NCBI GenBank assembly: GCA_910583525.1
Contig: CAJTXL010000025.1
Location: 1 to 45,743 of the forward strand
Reading direction: 5' to 3'
Source of the DNA: an uncultured Muribaculaceae bacterium
Lineage (GTDB): Bacteria; Bacteroidota; Bacteroidia; Bacteroidales; Muribaculaceae
DNA: 45,743 bases
Part shown: in pieces, positions 1-7,207 of the stretch
Numbering within the stretch: the stretch's first letter is position 1
How the letters are laid out: the number at the start of each line of letters is the position of its first letter
Translations under genes and position numbers: made by a program
The notes under the pieces: model-generated
Databases searched by the model: none
What the model was told of the DNA's origin: nothing
What the model saw: only the letters and a program-made list of their open reading frames with translations

Positions 1-27
1 CAAAAATTTATGACTGCGATTCAGTGG

Positions 28-35
28 CAAAGTTA
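28..35 (-). promoter_or_regulatory. Possible -7 promoter element (minus strand)
   Basis: Reads TAACTTTG on the minus strand, a match to the Bacteroidetes -7 consensus TAnnTTTG. It would drive a gene leaving the left edge of the window, downstream of mobB. I see no good TTTG -33 box 19-21 nt upstream, so this is weak. Confidence 0.3.
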
Positions 36-78
36 GCGATTTATTTCCGGATTTCCATGCTACTGCTCGGAAAATCAG

Positions 79-1419
79 TCAAAACCGATGGCGTGGGCCT
101 TTCTTTTTCTTTCTTTGCATACGGCGGCGGAAATCTTCCTCGTCGGGGTTGAACGACTGCCCCTGCTGGAACAGGTCAAGCCCCGGAATTGGCAGGTCGT
201 AATCGCCGAAGTCGGAAACGGATTGTGCGACGGTGATGTGCTGCTGCGTGCTTGTGGATTGTTGCTGACCGCCTGACGGTTGATTATTATCCGGCTCTTG
301 GGTATTGTCGGAATGGCTATCTTCGGGAGTCGGTTCTATCGGCGGAACAACAATAGGTGTCGCAACATCGGGAGTGTCGGAATGGGTATTTGCCGGATTG
401 TTGAAACGCTCGTTGATAGCGTTTGCCGAAAACTCCTTTCCTAATCGGGAACCATTCAATACAGTCATGGTGTTGTGGTCAATGAATGTAACTCCATATA
501 TACGCCCTCCCTCGGTATAGCGGAGAACGATATCTATGTTACGCTCTTTCAGTTTGGCGATAAAATCAGCCTTATCGGTAGAGTGAGCCATGATATAAGC
601 GACTTTGCGCTTGGTCGGAGTAATATCAATCTTGTCCTTCGCCCGTTCAAACCTTCCGTCAATGGCGGTGCGACTTGCAAACTTGCCGAGGCGTGAAGCC
701 TTGAACGGCGTTGCGATTGTCTTGCCGCTGTCATCGGTGGCGAAATATACCAATCCGTGGTATTCTCTGCCGTTTACCCTTCCGTCGGTCTGCTCACACC
801 TCACATTATATAATGAGAGAATGGCGTTATACTCGCCTATGGCCTGGAAATTGTAGCGCATACCGACCATTTTGACGGTGTTGGCTACCTGACGCTTGAT
901 GTCGCCCGACGGGTCAAGTTTTATTATAGGAGTGTCCGGCGAGATTTTTTCTCGTTGCGCCTTATGGAGATTGTATTTTTCCTCCAATTCGGTCGTAATA
1001 CGTTTGCTCCGGCGAAAGAGAAAATCCAGATTGAGCCGTTTGCCTTGTTCGTTGACATTGACGGTCACTATATGGATGTGGTGGCGGTCAATGTCCATGT
1101 GCTTGTAGATTATGAAAGGCTGCTCACCGAAACCGAGTTTGTCCAGATACTCGCGGGCGATGATTTCATACTGCTGCTCCGACAATTTGTCATCGGGGTG
1201 CGGATTGAGCGAGATGTGAAGAACGGGCTTCTTTGTCCTGCCCGTTTTCGGCATGAACAGGTTGAAGTTCTCCACCATTCGGGCAATGTCAATCTGACCG
1301 TCTGCCGGGAGAATGATTTTGTTCGCTCCAAGCACACGCCCTTCCTCACGGTTCATCTTCTCGCCGTTGTATGCCAACGCCCCGTAGAGCGATGAGCCTA
1401 TCGAGATTTTAGCGACCAT
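79..1419 (-). CDS. mobB: MobB-type relaxase (mobilization nuclease)
   Basis: Relaxase of the type carried by Bacteroides conjugative and mobilizable transposons. It would nick oriT and lead the transferred strand into the conjugation channel. The histidine-rich metal motif DRHHIHIV lies at residues 111-118, after H107. N-terminal tyrosines Y12 and Y17 are candidates for the strand-transfer residue (inference). The relaxase fold covers about residues 1-280. The C-terminal third is low-complexity and Thr/Gln/Pro-rich and ends in a basic tail (RRRMQRKKKK). The length of 446 aa is normal for this family. The start overlaps the end of mobA by 22 nt, as in a mobA-mobB operon. The coupling protein normally found downstream would lie outside the window. 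Confidence 0.9.
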   Translation of the reverse strand: MVAKISIGSSLYGALAYNGEKMNREEGRVLGANKIILPADGQIDIARMVENFNLFMPKTGRTKKPVLHISLNPHPDDKLSEQQYEIIAREYLDKLGFGEQPFIIYKHMDIDRHHIHIVTVNVNEQGKRLNLDFLFRRSKRITTELEEKYNLHKAQREKISPDTPIIKLDPSGDIKRQVANTVKMVGMRYNFQAIGEYNAILSLYNVRCEQTDGRVNGREYHGLVYFATDDSGKTIATPFKASRLGKFASRTAIDGRFERAKDKIDITPTKRKVAYIMAHSTDKADFIAKLKERNIDIVLRYTEGGRIYGVTFIDHNTMTVLNGSRLGKEFSANAINERFNNPANTHSDTPDVATPIVVPPIEPTPEDSHSDNTQEPDNNQPSGGQQQSTSTQQHITVAQSVSDFGDYDLPIPGLDLFQQGQSFNPDEEDFRRRMQRKKKKGPRHRF

Positions 1420-1823
1420 TGCTGCTGAAATTTTTCAGACAACGACATAACTTCCGACATCACGCCCACCATTTCAATGGTGAGTTTCTCCAACTTGTAG
1501 AGAGCGGTCATCGCTTTTTTCTCGGTGAAATTCTCCCGAAGGGTTCTCACGGTAAGGTCGTAGTTCACCCCGATTGTGCGGTACTGGGCGAAAAACTCCG
1601 AGAGTTTGGCGCAATAGACTGCGAGGGATTTGTCGGATGTAAGCACCTTGAAGGGTTTTCCGAAGATAAGTTGCTTGATGAAAGTAGCCTTTACGGTGGT
1701 GTTGACTCGTTCCATCATTCGGGTAAGTTCATCCCATTCGAGGTCGTCAAAACTGACTTTGACATGGTGGCTGCACTTGTTGGCAACCGGCGGTCGCCCG
1801 CCTTTGTTGATGTAATGTGTCAT
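1398..1823 (-). CDS. mobA: MobA/MobC-like relaxosome accessory protein
   Basis: Small DNA-binding protein (141 aa from the chosen start) that assists the relaxase at oriT. The N-terminus MTHYINKGGRPP matches the usual start of Bacteroides MobA-like proteins, with a GGRP turn and then a ribbon-helix-helix-like segment (VKVSFDDLEWDEL). The rest is helical. The open frame extends upstream to 1976, but that extension is rich in Pro and Cys, resembles no family and crosses the inverted repeats of the candidate oriT, so I start at 1823. It is translationally coupled to mobB through an overlap of the two frames. Confidence 0.8.
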   Translation of the reverse strand: MTHYINKGGRPPVANKCSHHVKVSFDDLEWDELTRMMERVNTTVKATFIKQLIFGKPFKVLTSDKSLAVYCAKLSEFFAQYRTIGVNYDLTVRTLRENFTEKKAMTALYKLEKLTIEMVGVMSEVMSLSEKFQQQWSLKSR

Positions 1824-1911
1824 AAAAAGTGGATTAAGTGGTGACTGCAACGCGGAGCCTCTGCCAACCGCAGGTTTGGAACAGGGATGCCCGACTTCGG
1901 AGGGTAGCCTC

Positions 1912-1986
1912 ACATAGCAAGGTTGTTTTGTGGGAACGCAAGTTACCCAAAACCTTTTCGGTTTCCGAAAAGACACCTTGCTATGT
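1912..1986. other. Candidate origin of transfer (oriT): nested inverted repeats
   Basis: This sits just upstream of the mobA-mobB operon, where oriT lies in related mobilizable elements. An outer 11-bp perfect inverted repeat (ACATAGCAAGG at 1912-1922, CCTTGCTATGT at 1976-1986) encloses two more. One is GTTTTG-T-GGG with CCCAAAAC (1925-1934 and 1946-1953). The other is a perfect hairpin, CTTTTCGG-TTT-CCGAAAAG (1954-1972). The nic site is not identified. Position and symmetry are seen; the oriT function is inferred. Confidence 0.55.
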
Positions 1987-2023
1987 ACGAGTGTGCATCT
2001 TACCTATTATGAAATAAGGAGTT

Positions 2024-2302
2024 ATGCCCGTTATGACAGCCCGGTTTGCCATTAAAGGTGTACGAAAGTCGTACTCTCACGCCTTATTCCATGCCTGCGG
2101 AGGGTGTTCAGCCCCTCGGTGCTTATATAAAGTTACGAAAATTTCTCGGCAATTACAAATGGCGAGAAAAAATTTGAGCGAAATTCCGATGCTTTATGCC
2201 GGATTTGGAGAGCCGATAACAGGCAACAAGAAAAAATTCGCTCCGGAAATGTTAAAAATTCAGCCTTGTTTTCGGGAAATCCGGGGAAAAACGTGGACAT
2301 AG
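2024..2302 (+). CDS. Hypothetical protein next to oriT (doubtful)
   Basis: An open frame of 92 codons with no domain I recognise. It is Lys/Arg-rich in its second half, with three Cys in the first. Internal ATGs exist, for example before the ARKNLSEIP stretch. Similar small frames are often annotated near the mob region of Bacteroides elements, but I see no RBS-like or promoter signal deciding the start. The sequence also includes a small hairpin (GTACG/CGTAC, 2060-2074), so it may be noncoding. Confidence 0.25.
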   Translation: MPVMTARFAIKGVRKSYSHALFHACGGCSAPRCLYKVTKISRQLQMARKNLSEIPMLYAGFGEPITGNKKKFAPEMLKIQPCFREIRGKTWT

Positions 2303-2814
2303 CCGGACATACTTGGACAAGATGGAATTAGCTGTAAAAATTACCATGAAACTTTTTGAAAAATTTTTTGTATCTTTATATAGAGATTGACGGATATTAC
2401 TGCCTCCAAGGAGTTCAAATTACCGATACTATTAAGGAACTATCCAACGAACCGCAGTAATGTTCATAAATCTTACCTGAGTACATTGGAAATTTTGATG
2501 GATAGATATGATAAAGGAATATACCATATCCTTTTGTAGAGTTCAATCCTTAGTATTTGTAATAGAACTGCTGACACTACGATATTTGTATTACACTTAA
2601 TTACCATCTATCCAAAGGAATAACCAAAGTATAAAGGAAACAACATACTTACTATCTATATTAACTTAATGGCTATGCAGCCGTAGTGTATAGATAGGAA
2701 ACTACCACTTAATCCAAAACCAATTAAAGAATTATGACAATGACACAACGACACCAAACCCCGGCTTAATCAGCCGATGCCTTCCCGACAGCGGAGGAAG
2801 GTCGCCAATGGGCG
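2303..2814. other. Gene-free, A/T-rich region with multiple inverted repeats
   Basis: No convincing gene in about 510 bp. Several exact inverted repeats are visible: ATTACTGC/GCAGTAAT (2396-2403, 2454-2461), TGGATAGAT/ATCTATCCA (2499-2507, 2606-2614), AAAGG-A-ATAT/ATATCCTTT (2513-2534) and CTATCTATA/TATAGATAG (2652-2660, 2689-2697). A -7-like TATCTTTA lies at 2371-2378 without a well-spaced -33 box. It may be a long structured leader for the downstream transfer gene, or a protein-binding region of the mobile element. Confidence 0.5.
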
Positions 2815-2949
2815 ATGGAGAAAGCTGTACCCCATACCAAGCATAGACGATGCCGGCACTGCGCTCTACCGATAGAAGCCCGGTCTATCCGTGTCAGAAG
2901 ATACGCTGACGGCCACCGCTATGCTCTTATCCCAAACATCAACCCCTAA
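2815..2949 (+). CDS. Small Arg/His-rich ORF with CRHC motif
   Basis: A 44-codon frame ending 12 nt before the DUF3408 gene, so it could be co-translated with it. The peptide is basic and carries CRHC followed by ALPIEARSIRVRRYADG, which reads like a fragment of a small zinc-ribbon-type protein. The frame stays open upstream to a TAA at 2767-2769, so the gene may be a decayed remnant. I do not recognise the family. Confidence 0.3.
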   Translation: MEKAVPHTKHRRCRHCALPIEARSIRVRRYADGHRYALIPNINP

Positions 2950-2961
2950 ACAAAAATCTCT

Positions 2962-3396
2962 ATGGCCAAAGTATATGAGTCCGACATAGACCCGGATGAA
3001 TTCATCCGCTCGTTCCGTGATGATCCGTCCGGAATATCTTCAATGAAAAAGAAATCCACCGAGGAAAAAACATCTGAAAATCCGCAGTCGGAGTTCAAGA
3101 CACAATCAATGGAAAGCAAAGCAGAGCCGCCAAAGCCGACTCCAGCGACAAAGACATCCCCACCAAATACCACCAATGCGGAAAGCGAGTATCGACAAAA
3201 ATACATCGCGAACACCACATATCTGCGCCCTAAGTTACGTTTCCTAATGGTCGAAATAAGCCCAGACCACATTCAGAAAATCAAGCGTATCATCTCCTAC
3301 GAGAATTATTCGCCCTGTTCAATCAAATCGTATATCAACAATGTGCTGGCAGAACACTTCGAGCGATACGAGGCGATAATCAAGAAAAGACTTTGA
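2962..3396 (+). CDS. DUF3408 conjugative-transposon protein
   Basis: 144 aa with an acidic N-terminal segment, a low-complexity Lys/Pro/Thr middle (about 28-70) and a conserved C-terminal block (about 75-144). The C-terminal block contains TTYLRPKLRFLMVEISPDHI, then a helix-rich end, the pattern of DUF3408 proteins encoded near traA/traB in CTnDOT-like elements. The C-terminal region resembles a ribbon-helix-helix DNA-binding fold (inference). The ParA-like TraA that normally precedes it and the tra genes that normally follow are absent, so the transfer module is incomplete here. Confidence 0.75.
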   Translation: MAKVYESDIDPDEFIRSFRDDPSGISSMKKKSTEEKTSENPQSEFKTQSMESKAEPPKPTPATKTSPPNTTNAESEYRQKYIANTTYLRPKLRFLMVEISPDHIQKIKRIISYENYSPCSIKSYINNVLAEHFERYEAIIKKRL

Positions 3397-3478
3397 AAAC
3401 CCTCAAATCCGAACTTGCCGCCCTCAACCGCAAGATAACCGGTGCCTTCTGGAACATCTTAATTTAATAAATAATGCG

Positions 3479-3516
3479 TAATGTGGTCAGATAAAATTAA
3501 TTATCTGTCCACATTA
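3479..3516. repeat. 16-bp near-perfect inverted repeat
   Basis: TAATGTGGTCAGATAA (3479-3494) and TTATCTGTCCACATTA (3501-3516) are inverted copies with one mismatch around a 6-nt AATTAA spacer. The repeat lies between the DUF3408 gene and the promoter of the alkylation operon. It could terminate the former or be an operator for the latter; no T-run follows on the plus strand, which favours an operator. Apart from this repeat and the promoter at 3572, nothing gene-like is seen in 3397-3608. Confidence 0.6.
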
Positions 3517-3571
3517 TTAGCATTTCTACAAAAATAGCAAGAATCGGGTCGTATGGGATTTTTTACCGTTG

Positions 3572-3579
3572 TAATTTTG
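3572..3579 (+). promoter_or_regulatory. Promoter -7 element of the alkylation operon
   Basis: TAATTTTG, an exact match to TAnnTTTG, 29 nt before the start codon at 3609. The -33 region (around 3549-3553) has no clear TTTG, so basal activity may be weak and activator-dependent. That would suit an Ada-type autoregulated operon, but this is inference. Confidence 0.55.
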
Positions 3580-3608
3580 CAGCGTCAAATAAAAATCGTA
3601 TTTTAGAT

Positions 3609-4475
3609 ATGAGGAAAAGAGTATTAACCCTGTTTCTCGCTGCTGTGGCAGTCGGAACACTAAATTTATTTTCACAAAATATGAGCAACATAGTTGAAAC
3701 ACCGCAGTCGGTTGTCGCCAACGTTCATAAGGCGGTGGAACTGCTGAAACAGAAAGGAAGTGAGGCACTTCCTATACTTACCGACTCCAAGTCGGAGTTT
3801 AACGACCGTGACGCATATCTGTTCATAATAGATGTGGACAGCAGCCTTGTCGTTTCAAATCCACGTTTCCCGGAACGTACCGGGGGCAATATCCGTGAAC
3901 ATCTTGACTGGGCAGGAAAGCATTACGGTGTGGAGTTGTGCGAGGTAGCGATGCAAGGCGGAGGCTGGATTGAGTTTATCTGGCCCAAGCCCGGAACAAA
4001 CGAGGGTGTCCGCAAAATATCATATATCTGCCCGATACCGGGTATGCGCTATACGGTATGTGCCGGCATATATAACGACACCATGACACTTGACGAACTG
4101 AACGCCCTGACGGGACATGGAAAAAAGAAAGTGGCTGTTATTTTTGAAGTCACGCCGACATCCGAAGGCAAAGCGGACTATTTCAAGATGGGAGCAGCCT
4201 TGAAAGATGAACTTTCCCAAATGCCGGGGTTCATCAGCGTGGAGCGTTTCGAGAGTGTCAACAATCCCGGAAAGTTTCTTTCCCTGTCATTCTGGGAGAG
4301 TGACGAAGCGGCAGCAGGCTGGCGCAATCAAGCGAACCACCGTCAAAGCCAAAAAATGGGTCACGACGCTCTTTTTGACAATTACCGTATATCCGTCGGA
4401 GAAATCAAACGTGAATATACAAAAGATAACAGGGCTGAAGCTCCCGCTGACAGCAATGCTTATATAATCGACTGA
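3609..4475 (+). CDS. Secreted Cache-ABM two-domain protein
   Basis: 288 aa. An N-terminal signal peptide (about 1-22) is followed by a single-Cache domain (about 30-157). Its typical elements are a helix with LLKQKG, the strand AYLFIIDVDSSLVV, the GGGWIEFIWPKPGT turn and the closing KISYICPIPGMRYTVCAGIY. A C-terminal antibiotic-biosynthesis-monooxygenase (ABM) ferredoxin-like domain (about 172-270) contains FISVERFESVNNPGKFLSLSFW. No transmembrane segment follows the signal, so the protein is probably periplasmic and not a chemoreceptor. It is first in the operon, overlapping alkA by one base (TGATG). The reaction is unknown. Cache domains bind small ligands and ABM domains bind or oxidise small aromatic or heme-like molecules, so sensing or detoxifying an electrophile is possible but inferred. 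Confidence 0.75.
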   Translation: MRKRVLTLFLAAVAVGTLNLFSQNMSNIVETPQSVVANVHKAVELLKQKGSEALPILTDSKSEFNDRDAYLFIIDVDSSLVVSNPRFPERTGGNIREHLDWAGKHYGVELCEVAMQGGGWIEFIWPKPGTNEGVRKISYICPIPGMRYTVCAGIYNDTMTLDELNALTGHGKKKVAVIFEVTPTSEGKADYFKMGAALKDELSQMPGFISVERFESVNNPGKFLSLSFWESDEAAAGWRNQANHRQSQKMGHDALFDNYRISVGEIKREYTKDNRAEAPADSNAYIID

Positions 4476-5128
4476 TGGAGCAGTATTTTCAATACGGGGA
4501 TGCCGAACTCAGTTATCTAAAAAGTAAAGACAAACGTCTTGCCGAGATAATTGAAAAGATAGGCATGGTGAAAAGGCGGGTTATACCCGACCTTTTCGCC
4601 GCACTCGTACACTCCATAATCGGCCAGCAGATTTCCACAAAAGCCCATGAAAGTATCTGGCGGAAAACTGTTGAAAAATTCGGTGATGTCACTCCGAGCA
4701 ATATCCTGTCAGCCACCCCGGAGGAACTTCAATCAGTGGGACTTTCATTCCGCAAGGTCGAGTATATCCGCTCGGCGGCTGAAAAGATTTTGTCGGGTGA
4801 ATTCGACATAAACGCATTTCATGACATGACCGATGAAGAAGTCTGCAACCGCTTGTCATCACTCAAAGGTCTTGGCACGTGGAGCGCGGAGATGCTGATG
4901 CTTTTCTCCATGCAACGCCCCGATATATTGAGTTTCGGGGATCTCGCCATACTGCGTGGACTGCGGATGATATATCACCACCGCAGGATAGACAGGAAAC
5001 TGTTTGAAAAATACCGTAGAAGATTCTCCCCTTATTGCAGTGTGGCGAGCCTGTATATATGGGCTGTCGCCGGAGGTGCTGTTGATGGCATGAAGGACTA
5101 TGCCCCAAAGACAAGGAAAAATGGATGA
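4475..5128 (+). CDS. alkA: DNA-3-methyladenine glycosylase II (AlkA-like)
   Basis: 217-aa HhH-GPD superfamily base-excision glycosylase, expected to remove 3-methyladenine and related alkylated bases. Visible features are SIIGQQIS (about 48-54), typical of AlkA-like enzymes, the helix-hairpin-helix LKGLGTWSAEM (130-140) and the catalytic aspartate region SFGDLAI (D156). It lacks the N-terminal domain of E. coli AlkA, which is normal for the short bacterial form. The start codon overlaps the preceding stop and the 3' end overlaps the next gene by 8 nt, so it is translated as part of the operon. Confidence 0.9.
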   Translation: MEQYFQYGDAELSYLKSKDKRLAEIIEKIGMVKRRVIPDLFAALVHSIIGQQISTKAHESIWRKTVEKFGDVTPSNILSATPEELQSVGLSFRKVEYIRSAAEKILSGEFDINAFHDMTDEEVCNRLSSLKGLGTWSAEMLMLFSMQRPDILSFGDLAILRGLRMIYHHRRIDRKLFEKYRRRFSPYCSVASLYIWAVAGGAVDGMKDYAPKTRKNG

Positions 5129-5828
5129 GAGGATAAAAGCCATACTTGTACGTGACGAAAGTTTTGACGGCATCTTTTACTATGGAGTCAAGTCAACGGG
5201 CATTGTTTGTAAGCCCTCGTGTGCAGCGAGAATACCGCTGCTTAAAAATGTAGAATTGTTCTCAACCCTTGACGAAGCGTTGGACAAAGGATATAGAAAA
5301 TGTAAAATCTGTATGAAAGAAAAAAACAAGATAACGATATACCGGTATAGTTCGCCATGCGGAGTGCTGATGCTCGACTCTTATGGTGATAGTCTATGTC
5401 TGTGCGATTGGCAAGTGGAGCGTCATCGCAATCATGTTGACAACAGGCTGAAACGGATACTCCATGCCGAATTTGAGGAAGGAGTGTCGCCGGTGATAGA
5501 AAAGGCGATCAGGCAATTGGATGAATATTTTGCCGGGAAGCGGCGCGAATTTGATGTGCCGCTCCTTTTTGTGGGTACAGAGTTTCAAAAAAAGGTATGG
5601 AACGAATTGCTCAAAGTTCCTTTCGGCCAGACAATATCTTACGGACAAATGGCTGCCAAAATCGGTATGCCGAAAGCTGTCCGTGCTGTCGCCAATGCCA
5701 ACGGAGCCAACTCGATGTCAATATTTGCTCCCTGTCATAGGGTCATAGGCAGCGACAAATCATTGACCGGCTACGGCGGTGGACTTCCTGCAAAGGAATA
5801 TCTGCTCAAACTCGAACATGTGTTATGA
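5121..5828 (+). CDS. Ada Zn-domain fused to O6-methylguanine-DNA methyltransferase
   Basis: A suicide DNA-repair protein combining two alkyl-acceptor modules. N-terminal: the Ada zinc domain with CKPSC (C30, C34) and CKIC (C61, C64), which in E. coli Ada takes methyl groups from phosphotriesters through a zinc-bound cysteine. C-terminal: a methyltransferase domain with the PCHRV active site (C205). The AraC-type HTH that separates the two in E. coli Ada is missing here and is carried by the next gene. I prefer the ATG at 5121 (MDERIKAIL) to the upstream ATG at 5100, because it is preceded by AAGGAAAA and begins where the family begins. 235 aa. It overlaps the next gene by 4 nt (ATGA). Confidence 0.85.
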   Translation: MDERIKAILVRDESFDGIFYYGVKSTGIVCKPSCAARIPLLKNVELFSTLDEALDKGYRKCKICMKEKNKITIYRYSSPCGVLMLDSYGDSLCLCDWQVERHRNHVDNRLKRILHAEFEEGVSPVIEKAIRQLDEYFAGKRREFDVPLLFVGTEFQKKVWNELLKVPFGQTISYGQMAAKIGMPKAVRAVANANGANSMSIFAPCHRVIGSDKSLTGYGGGLPAKEYLLKLEHVL

Positions 5829-6670
5829 AAGAGAGCCAAGGGGAATTAAATTACTTCCGTATAGCGGAGGCCATCGGCTTTATCCGTGAAAACCGACATG
5901 AGCAGCCGGGATTGGAGGCGGTTGCCGAAGCGGTCAATATGTCACCGTATCATTTCCAACGTGTTTTCAAAGAATGGGCCGGTGTCACACCCAAACATTT
6001 TCTTAAATATCTTAATGTGGAATATGCCAAAAGGATATTGAAAGAAACACACGCATCATTGTTTGACACCGCACACGAAGTCGGATTATCCGGTACGGGG
6101 CGACTGCATGACCTTTTCGTGACGGTCGAGGGAATGACGCCGGGCGAGTATAAGAACGGAGGTGAGAACCTGTTTATAAATTACAGTTTTGCCTCCACTC
6201 CATTCGGTGACATCCTTATCGCCTCCACTCCGAAAGGTATTTGCAGCATGGAATTCGCGGATGACCACATGGAGGCTTTCAACTCTCTGCAACGAAAATT
6301 TCCAAGAGCGAGATATTGTCAGATGTGTGACACTATCCAACAAAATGCGTTATTCATATTCACACAAGATTGGAGTAAGTTGACAGAAATAAAACTACAT
6401 CTGAAAGGTACTGATTTTCAATTGAAGGTCTGGGAAGCCCTTTTGAAAATCCCGATGGGCGGAATGACTACCTACGAAGAAATAGCGACAAAAATAGATA
6501 ATCCCCGTGCTTGTCGGGCAGTCGGAACCGCGATAGGCGAGAATCCGGTGGCATACCTCATCCCATGCCACCGTGTAATCCGCGCTTCGGGAGAAATCGG
6601 TAATTATCATTGGGGAGAAATACGTAAGAACGCAATCATCGGCTGGGAAGCATCGAAAATCAAAATATAG
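5825..6670 (+). CDS. AraC-family HTH fused to O6-methylguanine-DNA methyltransferase
   Basis: 281 aa: the C-terminal two thirds of an Ada protein. An AraC DNA-binding domain (about 10-112) contains LEAVAEAVNMSPYHFQRVFK and the second HTH up to GMTPGEYK. A ribonuclease-like plus methyltransferase domain (about 118-278) follows, with the PCHRV active site (C248) and RAVGTAIGENP. It is likely the operon's transcriptional activator and a second O6-methylguanine acceptor. With no zinc domain of its own, activation might depend on the partner protein at 5121; that is inference. Such HTH-methyltransferase proteins are common in Bacteroidetes. Confidence 0.9.
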   Translation: MKESQGELNYFRIAEAIGFIRENRHEQPGLEAVAEAVNMSPYHFQRVFKEWAGVTPKHFLKYLNVEYAKRILKETHASLFDTAHEVGLSGTGRLHDLFVTVEGMTPGEYKNGGENLFINYSFASTPFGDILIASTPKGICSMEFADDHMEAFNSLQRKFPRARYCQMCDTIQQNALFIFTQDWSKLTEIKLHLKGTDFQLKVWEALLKIPMGGMTTYEEIATKIDNPRACRAVGTAIGENPVAYLIPCHRVIRASGEIGNYHWGEIRKNAIIGWEASKIKI

Positions 6671-6678
6671 ACATAACC

Positions 6679-7201
6679 ATGATACGCAAAGCGACAATCA
6701 ACGACATAGACGCGATTTCAAGCATCTATGAACACATACATGACATGGCCGAGTCGGGAAAATACAGCCTCGGTTGGATAAGGGGGATTTATCCCACAAA
6801 AAAGCTGGCAGAAGAACATCTCAAGGTCGGCGACCTGTTTGTATGTGAACATAACGGCAATATTGTGGGAACAGCAATCATCAATAAATTGCAGTTGCCG
6901 GAATATGCCGACGGGGATTGGAATTTTCAGGCATCACCGGATAGCGTTATGGTGCTCCATACATTAGCCGTTGATCCCTATGCCGCCAATACCGGGGTGG
7001 GTGCGGAATTTCTTGGATTTTATGAGGATTACGCACGCCGGCATGGTTGTACTGAATTAAGAATAGATACCCAGACAAGGAACATGAACGCCCGCAGGTT
7101 TTACCCGAAGTTCGGATTTTAAGGAGATTGGCATCGTCAAATGCGAGTTCTATGGATGTGGAACGGTTGACCTCGTATTGATGGAAAAGCATCTGAGATA
7201 A
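6679..7201 (+). pseudogene. GNAT N-acetyltransferase, broken by a 1-nt frameshift
   Basis: The frame from 6679 gives a GNAT domain (start MIRKATINDIDAISSIYEHI; acetyl-CoA loop region VDPYAANTGVGAEFLGF; MNARRFYPKFGF) but stops at 7120-7122. Reading resumes one base later as KEIGIVKCEFYG and runs to LVLMEKHLR and a TAA at 7199-7201, exactly the missing C-terminal strands of the family. An extra T in the run TTTT (7117-7120) explains the break. The product without the tail (147 aa) lacks the last beta strands. It is either a recent inactivation or a sequencing error. The repaired gene ends 6 nt before the MFS start, which fits an intact ancestral operon. Confidence 0.85.
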
Positions 7202-7207
7202 TTGCTT

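Noticed and set aside
3392..3467. Short frame after the DUF3408 gene (KTLKSELAALNRKITGAFW)
   Set aside because: It has no ATG and only about 25 codons. It may be a remnant of another transfer gene but cannot be supported as a feature.
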